From Siphonodentalium dalli (Eukaryota > Mollusca > Scaphopoda > Gadilida > Siphonodentaliidae): a DNA stretch of 64,000 nt. A model generated the notes under the pieces. That model did not search any database and had not been told where the DNA came from. It was given only the letters and a program-made list of their open reading frames with translations. Positions 48,736 through 59,810 of the stretch are shown piece after piece. Each line of letters opens with the position of its first letter. Positions within the stretch are counted from its first letter, which is position 1. The stretch is taken from positions 214,438,151-214,502,150 of the forward strand of contig CP136065.1 in NCBI GenBank assembly GCA_032622095.1. The letters run 5' to 3'. The translations under genes and the position numbers were made by a program.

Positions 48736-49345
48736 TCTAACATATATTTTGGGACTTCTGTTTGTCTGTTAGCTATGGCCGGGGAAACTGTCGGACGGAT
48801 TGAGCCCAAACTTCCTATCTAAGGGTAAAATTTCAGATGGAATGTCATTGCACCGCTTCTGATAACGTCAGAGCACTCATTCTCCAATCCCCCGCCACCG
48901 CAATGGGTAGTTCATGGGTTAATCGCGTGATAGTTAAGAGCGTTCGTATCCGCAGTGTCGTTGACAAAGAGCGTGTATGTGTCCAGAAATGAGCGTGTTG
49001 TGTCTATGTACATACATGAGCGTGTTGTGTGATTCTGTGTTCGTACTTAGGGGTTCCTGTGAATGGGGAGATTTGCATCGGTCAGTTTTTCGGCCCGATG
49101 TGACCTTCACCTTGAAACGGGTACCCACAAATGATCTAATATATATTTTGGGACTTCTGTCTGTTTCTTTGTCTATTAGCTATGGCCGGGAAAACTGCTG
49201 GACGGATTTCGACGAAATTTGATAGCTACGGGTAATTTTGTCCGGGAAGTGTTGTGGACGGGTCAAATCGTGACTCCGATCTGACCTTGATGTTAAAATG
49301 GTAAAATCAAGGTCAAAGCCCGGACGAAGTCGGGTCACCTGCTAG
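48736..49345 (+). mobile_element. Chimeric Helitron unit (H2x), copy 1
   Basis: Starts with an H2-type 5' end (TCTAACATATATTTTGGGAC) directly after a CTAG. It carries about 400 bp unrelated to the H2 core ('aaagagcgtgtatgtgtcc', 'cttgaaacgggtacccaca'), then a complete 211-bp H2 mini-element (49135-49345) with its own TC start, hairpin and CTAG end. The outer part lacks its own 3' end and appears to use that of the inner element. Confidence 0.78.
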
Positions 49346-49963
49346 TCTAATATATATTTTGGGACTTCTGTTTGTCTGTTAGATATGCCCGGGAAAACTG
49401 CCGGACGAACTGAGCCCAAACTTCCTATCTAATGGTAAAATTCCAGATGGAGTGTCATCGCACCGCTTCTGGGAAAGTCAGAGCACTCATACTCCAAGCC
49501 CCCACCACCGCAATGGGAATTCATGGGTTAATCGCGTGATAGTTAAAGAGCGTTCGTATCCGCAGTGTCGTTGACAAAGAGCGTGTATGTGTCCAGATAT
49601 GAGCGTGTTGTGTCTGTGTACAGATATGAGCGTGTTTTGTGTTCTTAAGTCTGTGTCCGTACGTAGGGGTTCCTAGGAATGGGGAAGATTTTCATCGGGT
49701 CAGTTTTCCGCCCGAGGTGACATTCACCTTGAAACGGGTACCCACAAATGATCTAATATATATTTTGGGACTTCTGTCTGTTTGTTTGTCTGTTCGCTAT
49801 GGGCGGGAAAACTGCTGGACGGATTTCGATGAAATTTTATACCTACGGGTGATTTTTTCCGGGGAGTGTTTTGGACGGGTCAAATAGTGACTCCGACCTG
49901 ACCTTGACCTTCAAAATAGTCAATTCAAGGTCAAAGCCCGGACGAAGTCGGGTCACCTGCTGG
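49346..49963 (+). mobile_element. Chimeric Helitron unit (H2x), copy 2
   Basis: A 618-bp tandem copy of the previous unit, roughly 90% similar, starting TCTAATATATATTTTGGGAC exactly after CTAG. The inner H2 is at 49752-49963. The last four bases are CTGG rather than CTAG, still within the Helitron CTRR rule, followed by T. Confidence 0.78.
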
Positions 49964-50141
49964 TATTATATAAATCAGACATTCGCTCACTCGCTGGGTG
50001 GGGTGGATAAAACTGATTCACGGAAACGACTCACATAAGCACACACGCTTGATGTCGAATCCGGTCCATGATGTTATATTCTGATGTATTGTAATTTGTG
50101 TTGTATTCATGGAATAAATACTGTTTATAACCGGGCACTCG
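49964..50141 (+). other. LINE 3' tail with AATAAA
   Basis: Ends with a T/G-rich stretch and 'ggaataaatactg' (AATAAA near 50112) just before the older repeat resumes at 50142. Interpreted as the end of the LINE insertion that begins at 46597. Confidence 0.4.
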
Positions 50142-50480
50142 TGCGAATATAAGTTCTCTCTGCATGGGAGCATCGATGGTGCATGGATATTTGATATATG
50201 GTTTTCGATTTTATTAATAATGGGATGTGTATAGAGCCTATCCCCGCAGACGATAATAAACTGCTATTTGCTCACTCGTATGTTAACGTGATGTTGGACA
50301 CACTACATAACGAACCGGGTATTCTGATGAAATGGTTTAAATATGACAGCATGCAAGCCAATCCTAACTAATTCCAGATAATGCCGTCTTGTCCAGTCAA
50401 TATACCCAAAATATCACATAACCTAGAAAACAATAAAATTGATTTATAACTTTTTCATTAGAAAAACATATTGCCCACAA
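50142..50480 (+). pseudogene. Right half of the interrupted repeat, with RT-thumb fragment
   Basis: Diverged match to 32555-32950. From 50249 the frame reads DDNKLLFAHSYVNVM, ILMKWFKYDSMQANPN, a stop, then FQIMPS, the same RT-thumb block as in the 2,405-bp units. Completes the half that ends at 46596. Confidence 0.65.
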
Positions 50481-51326
50481 CATACTAAAAGTCCAGATTG
50501 GAGACTCTGTGCTAAAATTATTTGTTCGGGCATTGCTAATGGTCATCGAATTGAGAAATAACTGGTTGAGTGTTTGGAGGTAAGGAAAGTAAAATGTGTC
50601 GACAAACACTGAATGAAACTATGCATATCAGATATCAATTTGAAAAGGAATGACATGACAGAAATTCTTATTGCATCCGTGAATGACTTAGTAGCGCCTT
50701 TTTGAACTCGCAAAATGTATGTGATGTTCTTGTTTATATAATCTTGAAATATTCGTTGAATTTATATTAAACAAATGTCAACCAACATGGCTGCGAAATT
50801 ACTCCAATGTTAGACACTTTTCAAATTTGCAATTATATTATTGACATTCTCTGCTCTGCTCACATAATTTAGACAGATAGGAAGTTAAACGTGAAAGCTG
50901 TTAAATGTGTATTCGGGATTGGAATTCCAAACCATCAATTACAACAACATAGTTGAACATACATACAAAATTCAATTTAACAGCGATATGAGCTTTGATG
51001 TGATACCAAATGAGGCATATCAATTAAAATTATTGATGCAAAACATTTGACTTGTGTTAAAGAAAAATAACACAACATAATCGTTTGGTTGGAAGAGCAA
51101 TGATTTCGATGAAAGAAGTATAATACTATTTTGGCTAGCCGCTTAAAAGCTTAAAATTATAATTCTTCCAGACAGAAGTATTCTAGACTACAGGACCACA
51201 TAAGTTTCAATTGTAAACTATTAATATGATTGTGTTGTTTATATTAATATGTGATATTTTCATATTCGGTCGAAAGATCGTCAGTGCTCGAATTTGTATA
51301 ATGCTTCTACCTCCGACTTTACCTCA
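50481..51326. other. Intergenic; no gene recognised
   Basis: AT-rich DNA with no recognisable coding or repeat signal. Confidence 0.35.
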
Positions 51327-51858
51327 ACTTTGCCATGGCTGCGGACACACGTACCACAGTAGCGATGGCATAGTAGGTGTGACAATTAATTATGGTAGAG
51401 TTTGGTGACAATTGGTCAACATAATTTATATGCCATAGGGAGTCGTGTCGCGCGCCGCATATTCGCACAGTGAGTCGACTGACCAATTAACCCAGTGAGT
51501 TTCACCAAGGTTGATCTCTACTCATTACGTTTAGCCACATTGTATTCTCTACGATACATAAAATTGCACGACCGATCGTCCAGAATTGCCTTGTGTGTTA
51601 TCATTAAAAATATAACATTGCGTGTTGAGTAACGATCAACAGCGTCAAGGCATTCGGTTTGATAAATCATTGAGATGTCGATCTCGACGCTGACAGAGCT
51701 TGGACAAGACTCATTGTGTGAATGTGCGGCGGGCGACATGTCTCGCTATGGCACAGGAATATGACGACCAATTGTCACCAAAATTGCACCATAATTAATT
51801 GTCACACCTACTATGCCATCGCTACAGTGATACGTGTGTCCGCAGCCATTCTTACCCT
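51327..51858. repeat. Inverted repeat, ~95-bp arms
   Basis: Arms at 51327-51420 and 51766-51858 share 'gtgacaattaattatgg(t)' and 'gcgatggcatagtaggtgtg' in opposite orientation, with 345 bp between. Perhaps a non-autonomous DNA element; ends not determined. Confidence 0.6.
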
Positions 51859-52183
51859 GGTGAACATTTCCATTTATCTCACGAGCGAGGTAACACGTGT
51901 GTCCCTCACAACAATGTGTCTATTATATCCTAATGGAAATGTGGTTTTCATTCATCCTCACGTTGACAATTCAATTCAATTTATTAGATACTCTCATCGT
52001 ATAACTAAACACATTGAAAAGAAATGTGTTAGTGCATGCAATTCACAATGATGTGTATGCATTATGTATATATTGGGAATTAAACGGGGTATTTGTGTAT
52101 TCATAAGAAAGGTTGGCGTAATTTGGCAGTCATGTGCATATATTTCGTCAGGGGGTGGGGTGGATGGGGGGGGGAGTAACACG

Positions 52184-54552
52184 TTAGCACCAGGAGTGGT
52201 TTATCTCACGCTGGGCCTTTTTGATAAATAGTGATAGTTTTTTCATAGCTTTCATACCGCTAGAGCTAAATAGTTCATAAAGTTTTATTACGTTAGGTCG
52301 ACTGTTGTAGTACGGTTTGATATATTTCAATCTTAGATCTCTTAACTGCGTGCAGATGGGAATGGTGTGGTCAGGGATGTGGCTAGAGGGTCTCCGCTGG
52401 GGGGGTTGTCCACCTTGGGAATTTCCAACTGCACCCCCCCCCCCCCTTGAGTCGGAATCACACCAACATAATTCCATTTGCACCCCCCCCCCCCCCCTTG
52501 AGTCGGAACCACACCAACACAACTTTTTGCATAATTCCATTTGCACCCCCCCCTTGTACCTCATGATGCTCAGGCCTAATTTCCTATATATTCATAAGCC
52601 ATGCTTCTATTTGCCCAGTATGAGAACATTAAGATATTTTAACCTGAAAATTGCCCCCAAAAAAAAGAACTAGTGATCTAATTCCAGACAAATGAACACA
52701 GACCATGAAATACTGGGCCGACCATGGTTGTTTGGCCCGGTGTGAAAAAAATTGAAAACTATATACAAGAAAATCGCAAATCCTAGCATCTAGACTGGTC
52801 TCAACTGAAGCTTTCCTAGTGTTGGAAATTTCAAACCTCATGCTCCCCCTCAGGTTGGAAAATTCTTCAACTGATGACCATTTATGTCTACAAGATTGAC
52901 CAAATGTAGTAAAATATTGTTTTGCTAAACTAATTAGCAGTTTTGTATTGGCCATGTGGATGGGGCAATGACACACCGGGCTGACCATGGTTCGGCCCGG
53001 TGTGCGAAAATTTTGAAATCTGAACAAGAAAATCGCAAAATCCTAACATCTAGACTAATCTCAAGCCTTCCTACTGTTGGAAATTTCAAACCCTACACCC
53101 CCACTTAGGTTGGAAAATTTCCAACTGATGACAATTCCAATGACAATGTTGACCAATTGTATGACAATATTGTTTTCTTAAATTAACTAGAAGTTTTTGA
53201 CTGGCCACGGGGGAGGGACCAGGACACAAGCTTTCCAAATGTTGGAAATTTCCAACCTGTCACCCCCCCTAAGGTTGGAAAATTTCCAACTGATGTCCAT
53301 TTCTGTCAACATTTTTGACCAAAAATAGGAACATATGCAAATATTGGTCGAAAAACAATAAATTCCCCCCAATAAATTGTTTTATAATCAAACTACAAGA
53401 ACATTTTCAACCTATTGTTGGTGTGAAATTTCGTTGTGGCAGGTATGAAATTTCCAACTATTGAAAATATAGCTCTCTGCTGGGGGGGGACACCCCACAC
53501 CCCCCTCTAGCCACATCCCTGGTGTGGTATTCGTCACCTAGCGCTTCCGTCATAAGGTTCATTTCCTATCGGAATACGAGGTATTTATCCACGAACCAGT
53601 TTCCACTGGAAATGTGTGGTTTCTAGTTCTGAATCTAAGGAGGGTCAATAAGGCGCTGTTGTCATCTAAGGATATATACTTCGGTCTACCGAAGTTCGGT
53701 TTTATATAACTATAAAACGCAAATTTGTTTGATGTATCAAAAGACGAATACCATTCGGTTGTGTATGCGTTCATGAGTTTCTGTTTTACAGCACAATAAA
53801 ATATTTTGACACTACTCACTGATTGATTCTGCCATGTATAAGACATACCTAGATTATTTATCTCCGTTCGTACACATTTTTAGCCATGGGATATTTACCG
53901 ATTCCTTCGTACTTGATTCTGTCATAATGGTGTAAGGGATATTGGGGAGTCTGGTGCTTTCCATATTTAATATCTTGCTCCAGTATATTAGGGGTTTTGT
54001 CTTGATTTTCGTCACGATTGGTACGATTCCCAGCTCTCCGTATATAAATGTTTGAGAAGTCGACTTGTTCAAGTTAAGAATAAAACGTAGAAACCATGTT
54101 TCTATTTTTCTGAAACATTCAAGGTTTTCAAACCCCCAGATCTCGGCGCCGTATGTACTGATGGGTACAATACATTTTTCATAAACTTCGAGAATAGATT
54201 CGACCGATAGTTTGTTACTGCGGGCTGTGTTTATTATTGCGTACATTGCCTTTTTTTGCGATATTACATCTGATGTTTCTGTCCCTGGTGAATCTACCTG
54301 ATTTGTTGAACTCCGATCCGAGGTATATATAGTTGTTTACAACTTCTATTTTTTCCGAGTTTAAACGAAATTGTGCCTCCTTATTTTTCTTGCGACTTCT
54401 TCCGAATATTACGACATTTGTTTTCGAGAGGTTTATTTTCATCTTCCAGATATCGCAATATTCTGTGAATTTATTTAATGAATGTTGGAGACCTTCCTTT
54501 GTATTCGATATAAGTATTGTAGTGTCCGCATATAACAGAAGGAGAAGTTTAA
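52184..54552 (-). pseudogene. Decayed LINE reverse transcriptase (second copy of LINE-A family), split by a hAT-like element
   Basis: Minus-strand blocks match the family at 4693-5890: LLLLYADTTILISNT (motif C, second catalytic Asp replaced by Thr, near 54520), CDIWKMKINLSKTNVVIFGR, a frame change, YGAEIWGFENLECFRKIETW, YGELGIVPIV (near 54020), WYSSFDTSNKFAF, then the tail EALGDEYH...ICTQLRDLRLKYIKPYY and FIKKA, with a stop at 52184. The tail is cut in two by the element at 52372-53521. Upstream of 54552 the LINE is lost in a 'ctttcacacatgtccgttt' repeat. Inactive: frame changes, stops and a mutated YADD box. Confidence 0.87.
52365..53528. mobile_element. hAT-like non-autonomous element with GTGTGGT duplication
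   Basis: A 1,150-bp element (52372-53521) with terminal inverted repeats CAGGGATGTGGCTAGAGGG and its reverse complement. It is flanked by GTGTGGT on both sides (52365-52371 and 53522-53528; an 8-bp reading is possible by shifting one base). Inside are three ~190-bp units marked by 'ttggaaattt(c)caa' and 'ggttggaaaatttccaactg', plus poly-C tracts. Ends beginning CAGGG with 7-8-bp duplication suggest hAT. No transposase is found. Confidence 0.82.
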
Positions 54553-54740
54553 AGCCGCTTTCACACATGTCCGTTTCTCCGATGCGTTTCCTTGCGTTTC
54601 TAATATTTTAACGCATCCGGAAAACGCATCGGTCAAAACAGTGATAATATCATTGGGTCTTTCACACATGTGCGTTTGCCGGATGCGTTTCTTTTTTTCA
54701 TGTCTCGGACTTGAAATGCTGCGTTTTGCCCAATCCACTA
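54553..54740. repeat. MITE-like repeat at the LINE 5' break
   Basis: Two copies of 'tttcacacatgt(c/g)cgttt' with 'gatgcgtttc' about 105 bp apart, plus an inverted 'gcatccggaaaacgcatcg'. Likely a small insertion interrupting the LINE. Confidence 0.5.
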
Positions 54741-54822
54741 TCCGTGAAATAATTTGATTACGTCTTGGTACACGGAAATTCGTAACTTATTTTATGGCTC
54801 CCGTCATAAATTAAATATGTAT

Positions 54823-55264
54823 CAAAGGTACTCAATCCGATTATGCACCCCTCAATTACTATTTATTTGGCTTCGGGGGTATATAATATTTTATTCGAGT
54901 CGAGGAACCCACAAATCAAAGCTCAGAATTAATGGTCGGATATCGATTTTTAAAATCTATTATTTTTCACCACCTGGAATATTAAGTGGCCCAGTAAAAG
55001 TCGACGAGAAGACTGCCTCGGACCAAATTTGCGGATGAAGATGGTTAACTCGAAAATCAAGTAGCTTTTTTGTCAGATATTTGACAAACCGACAAAATGT
55101 TGATAAATAACAGGTTTAGGCCAATTTTATACTATATGTGACTGTTGTTAGCATTAGTTTTGGTTATTTAACCGATTCTGATAACTGAAGCGGGCATTTC
55201 AAAAATATTTGTTGTTGGAATCTGATGATATGGAGGACCATCGAATCGGATTGATTAACTTTAA
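54823..55264. mobile_element. Single-arm copy of the palindromic element at 8881
   Basis: Begins 'aaaggtactcaatccgatta' and ends 'catcgaatcggattg', forming short terminal inverted repeats. The interior matches one arm of 8881-9825 ('gagtcgaggaacccac', 'ccaaatttgcggatgaagat'). It shows the basic element is about 440 bp. Confidence 0.7.
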
Positions 55265-57039
55265 CTTTGATTTTAGGATAACCTATTAACCTGATCGTTT
55301 ACAGAATACATCTTCGACTCATGTTACTTATCTGTTTATATAATATTAGAGTATAGATATTAGATTGTTGTTATTATCGGGAATTTATTGAAAATGGCGT
55401 ACAGTACCCCTTAATTAGTTGTTCTATTTACTTATCAAATATCAACGGGCGAGTATGAATGGTTTCCGGCAAAACAAATTTCAATAATAATTAAACACAT
55501 GTGAATTTAATGCTTCCATAGCAATAATAGAATGCTTCCCTCGCTAAGATCCCCCGATGATTCCCGACCATCAATCGGTGCTAATTAAGATCCCCGAATA
55601 TTCCCGCTAACATCCCCCGGAAACAGTCGAACGGGACTCGGTTGGCTAAGATCCCAGATACAGGAGGAATAACTCTAAAGTCACACAACGCAACACAGCT
55701 TTTACCTGCATATTTTAACCTTATATATGATGATCTTACCAATAACACTGGGTTTTAAATAGTTATTTTAACATGTTAAATGTGAAAAGGGAGGGATATC
55801 TTGAACAGCACAGAAAAGAACACGGCGTTAGAATAACGTTGCGTTAGTCTCTGGGGGAAATCAGTTAGAATTTACTGACTAACAGCACGACATTCAAAAA
55901 CTATTTTAGAGTAGGGTTCATAAAAACTGTGTGAAGAATTTCAGTTTGACGATGTAGTGTAACTACTGTACACGAGAGTGCGACTTTGCGAGCTTGTGAT
56001 TTTAATTAATTTCTTTTAATTAAAATTTTTTTCTTTTATTAATTTCAGAAACATTTGAATTTGAAACAAAAATTTAATAATACAACTTAAAGTTCCTTCC
56101 TGGTTCAACTCAAGCAGTGGCGATATTGCGATTTATTCATTTATCAAACGTTGGTTTATTTTAGCCTATACTTATATATGATGCATCAACCAGAATGACC
56201 TTTTTTTTCTTATTCCCTAATTTCCCTATAATAATATTGATATATAAAGGTCATATAATTACTTATTATTTTATTCATTTATGTCTTGTGATAGTTATTC
56301 CGTGAAAAACGTATTAATTAGCCTGCCACAAGTGAAGCAGTCTACTTTTGAGCCGATGTATACCGATTCGCCTCGGCAATATTCGGGGGATCTTAGCAAG
56401 GGAAGAATTATACTCTTGCGCTTTCATAAGTTCCATTAACTGTGAAGGCATACACTACTCACTAGTCCTAAAACTAATTGTGATATTCGACAAGTGAAAG
56501 AAAGAATTCAGCCAAATTGCCGATTTTGGAATCAAATGTTGATTATATGTAGGCGTTACCATTTATGTCACAATTCCAGTTTTAAAAGCCAATGTAGGCG
56601 TTACCATTTCAAAACTCTGAAACATGCTCGAAATTTGGTGACGGAAACCACCTGAACGCGATAATCTTTACAACCGTTACATATATATCTCGGTATAGAT
56701 GACTGTGAGCTAGCAAACAATGTTTTACAGCTCATAAGCAATGATTTTTTTAGTGGTTTATATACATAGTTTGCTAAAACGATAAATACTCACTTCGAGT
56801 CGCAACGAGAAGCCGCCATTTTTCGGTGAAAAACTTTGTTTTATGACGTAGGTTCCAGGCCCTGTTTACGGGACTATGTGCCGGCAGCAATTTTCCGGAA
56901 CTTTGTACCGTATGGGAATGGTATTTTGTTAACAGTGCATTTCAGTTTAAATTTATTGCTTAGAATGATTGTTTCCCACAAAATAAGCATTCATTATATA
57001 TCATCCTTAACTTGGTCCTGAACTCCATGCCATTAATAA
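55265..57039. other. Intergenic; no gene recognised
   Basis: Contains GATCCCC(C/G)-rich short repeats at 55548-55650 ('ctaagatcccccgatgattc'-like, twice). No convincing coding exon. Confidence 0.35.
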
Positions 57040-57250
57040 CCCTGTCATGACTGGTACTTTCTGCAATTGTAGCAAAAACCCTGTGCCAATGCATTCTCAT
57101 TTGCCTAACAGTATTTACCTTGACCTTGTAAGCCAGTGGATTCTCTTATATATGTGAGGCTTCATATGCGAGACTTACATATATAAGTTAATGCACTGTC
57201 AACGGTTATTTAATGCTGCACCAGCGTGGCTCCCGCCATGAAAGGGTTAA
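57040..57250. mobile_element. piggyBac-type MITE, decayed copy
   Basis: From CCCTGTCATGA to 'ccatgaaaggg', followed by TTAA (57247-57250). The left duplication is mutated to ATAA. The interior has the family hairpin 'ggattctcttatatatgtg'. Ends match the copies in the 2,405-bp units. Confidence 0.65.
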
Positions 57251-57764
57251 GGCTAAATTCCGGATTTAAGCCGAGAGGTGGTGGTACATACCCTATCAGG
57301 GTTTCAGCCACTGCCGATGTAATATCACTAAAATTAATAAATCAATTCAAGATATTTAATCATTTTTGGAATTCGAAAATATGTGTTCCATAAATTTAAG
57401 AAATAGTGTCTTTGTCTGAAAATTAACTATTCTAACATATTCCAAAGACTAACAAGAATAATTCATAGCATCAAAGACCCCAACTATGGTAGAGTTGCAC
57501 TCTTTGAAGCTATAAATGAAATGTGATTAATAGTTTGGCTCTGTATGGCTACATGTAGAAATCAATTTCAATGTACACATTACACACATACATTGTGTAT
57601 TATCAGCATATATTATAGGGAAGATTGGACGCCAGAGAATTTGGCATCAAATGAAATTTTATATTACTGTATAATAAAATAGTGTGCACTACATACATAT
57701 ATGGCAATGCACACACCGGTATTAATGACGTGATGCGTGATATACAATGTAAAGTTCCATGTAC
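57251..57764. other. Intergenic; no gene recognised
   Basis: AT-rich spacer before a poly-G run; nothing supportable is seen. Confidence 0.35.
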
Positions 57765-57794
57765 TGCAGGGGGGGGGGGGGGGGGGTCGGAATT

Positions 57795-57925
57795 TTTTTT
57801 CAGGCACGTATGGCGTTTTTTACCTTTCGATCATTTTTTGTACCCACCCACCCCCACCGCCAAATTTGTTTTCCTTTTCGGCAGTTTTTTCCGACCATTT
57901 TTTGACACCCACCCCCTCTGTAAAC
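57795..57925 (+). repeat. Dispersed ~120-bp repeat, copy 1
   Basis: Shares 'caggcacgtatg(g/c)', 'cacccacccccaccg'-like and 'gttttttccgaccattttt' blocks with 62055-62170 in the same order. A poly-G tract lies directly upstream (57767-57786). Source element unknown. Confidence 0.6.
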
Positions 57926-58319
57926 ACAAAAACAGAGATTTGCGGGGGGAAATTCACTGTAAACAGCTGTATATGAATTTATGTGCATACTATTTATCAT
58001 GGATGTTAACATGGACATGTAAATGGGAATGAGTCATTTTGAGGTCATTCGGCCATAAAATAACATGGCTGCCAGTGGCCATCTTGGATTTCAAAATTTG
58101 CAACAAATTACAACACAATAACTGCCTGCAGTCAGTTTACCAGTTAGAATTACATTATTTCTCTCATTCAAAGTGGTTTTGAAGCCCAACTCATTGCCAA
58201 AACACTAAAAAAACAAGCAGGAAAGTTTTTTTTTAGTTGCGGAAAAAAATGCTTGTTGGTGGCTAGCAGATTAGCCCGCCACTGTCGGGATTCGTCCCAT
58301 GGCTTTGGTCGATCCATTA

Positions 58320-58790
58320 ATTTTTTGTTTTTCAAGTTTTTTAAAGGGTGGACAAACTGACCCGACGAACATATTCCCCGTCCCGAGTTGATACACAACA
58401 AATTTTATGTCGCTGCCACGGCTGATGCCCAAAATATCGTCCAAGGTCGTTTGCGGGTACCCGTTTCAATGTCATGGTCAAGTTGGGTGGATAAAATAAC
58501 CCAACAAAATATTCCCCATCCCGAGTTGATCATGCAAAACAAATTTCACGTCGATGTCACCACTGACGACCGAGATATCGCCCAAGGTAATTTGTGGGTA
58601 CACGTTTCAAGGTTAATGTCACCTCGGGCAGACAAACTGACCCGACGAAAATCTCCCCCGTCCCTTGGAACCCCTAAGTACGAAATTCCGTCTCGATATC
58701 CCCAGTTTCCGAGATAGTCAAATGCCGTATTTTCACTCAAGTAGAAAGATAAACGCTCTTTAGTAGCGATACCGCATATACAAACGCTCA
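58320..58790 (-). repeat. H2x-related tandem units
   Basis: Minus strand: about three ~150-bp units with 'ttgaaacgggtaccc(g)caa', 'gacgggg(a)(g/a)a' and 'cgtcgggtcagtttgtc'. The same sequence occurs in the outer part of the chimeric Helitrons at 48736-49963 ('gtacttaggggttcc'). It therefore marks the source of the sequence inside them. No TC or CTAG end seen. Confidence 0.6.
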
Positions 58791-58794
58791 TTAA

Positions 58795-59450
58795 TTATAA
58801 CGACGGCGGCAGGGCGAAGGATGAAGGAGTGATCGGACGTTCTCAGAAGCGGTGCGATCACATTTCTCGTGGTGTTTTACCCTTAATGTACCTTCAGACG
58901 ACCACGATACATTCGTACGTGGAGGAATCGGGCCCGATGAGATCGTGGATAGTTTGTTCAGATGATTGCGATTGACTACCCTACGGTAATTTCCAGCTAC
59001 GATTTGTACGTACACACGACTGCGATTTCGTCGCATGTGGAGGTAACCAAGGATACGCCACGATTTCGCATCTAAAATCAAACAGCGCTTGATATTATTA
59101 TATGACCTACGATTTTGACGTGGGCATGCGCAGTCCATACTCTGATTACTTCCTACACATGGGGCTGTAACGCGCCCCGCTGTCCGCCCCCTTTTGCACT
59201 GCCCATATACGCCGCCTCTATATACGCGCCTTCTCCACGTTAATGAAACATTAACATTATATAGACAAGGGGCACTGTAGAAATTCAACGTTTCACCATC
59301 GCTCGGGAGTCGCACAAATTTAGCCCATTCACCCCAGTAATGATAACGATATATAAACAGATCTTTCAATAAATACCACAAACTCCCACCAGAAACACTC
59401 ATACGCGTTGCATTTGATAAAATATTAACCACAGAATATTGTCTCCGGAG
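58795..59450. other. Low-copy sequence with a long doubtful ORF
   Basis: A minus-strand frame of 213 codons (58791-59432) is the longest uninterrupted one in the non-LINE part. Its product is Arg/Ser/Tyr-rich without any domain. The DNA contains repeated 'cgattt(t/g)', 'acgatacattcg' and 'tacgatttgtacg' motifs that look like repeat ends. I do not call a gene. Confidence 0.3.
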
Positions 59451-59810
59451 AGCGTATTTTGTTAGGATTGATCTGACTCAGAAGCAATGGCCGACATGTG
59501 TCTCTAAATTCACCACCCATACTATAATTAAAAATCGGTCAAACGATCAACTAAATATCTGGAACTTAGTGATTTCTTGTCGGCTAATAATTTATTTACT
59601 CATACAAATCAACAGATTGTCAGTAAACAATTTCTATAGAGGAGAATCTGTCGATAATTCCAACTTTAAAATATTTTTTGTCAAGTTCCTAATTTTAATA
59701 TTCATTGTGACCTGACCTTTCCATGACTGACATAGTAGAAACAGCCAATCACCGCTCAGTGTTAGAATCGAGGTCCTCATTTTAATATTCATTATAACCT
59801 GACCTGAAAA

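Noticed and set aside
58791-59432. A 213-codon minus-strand ORF
   Set aside because: No domain, unusual composition, and repeated DNA motifs inside; more likely repeat-derived than a gene.
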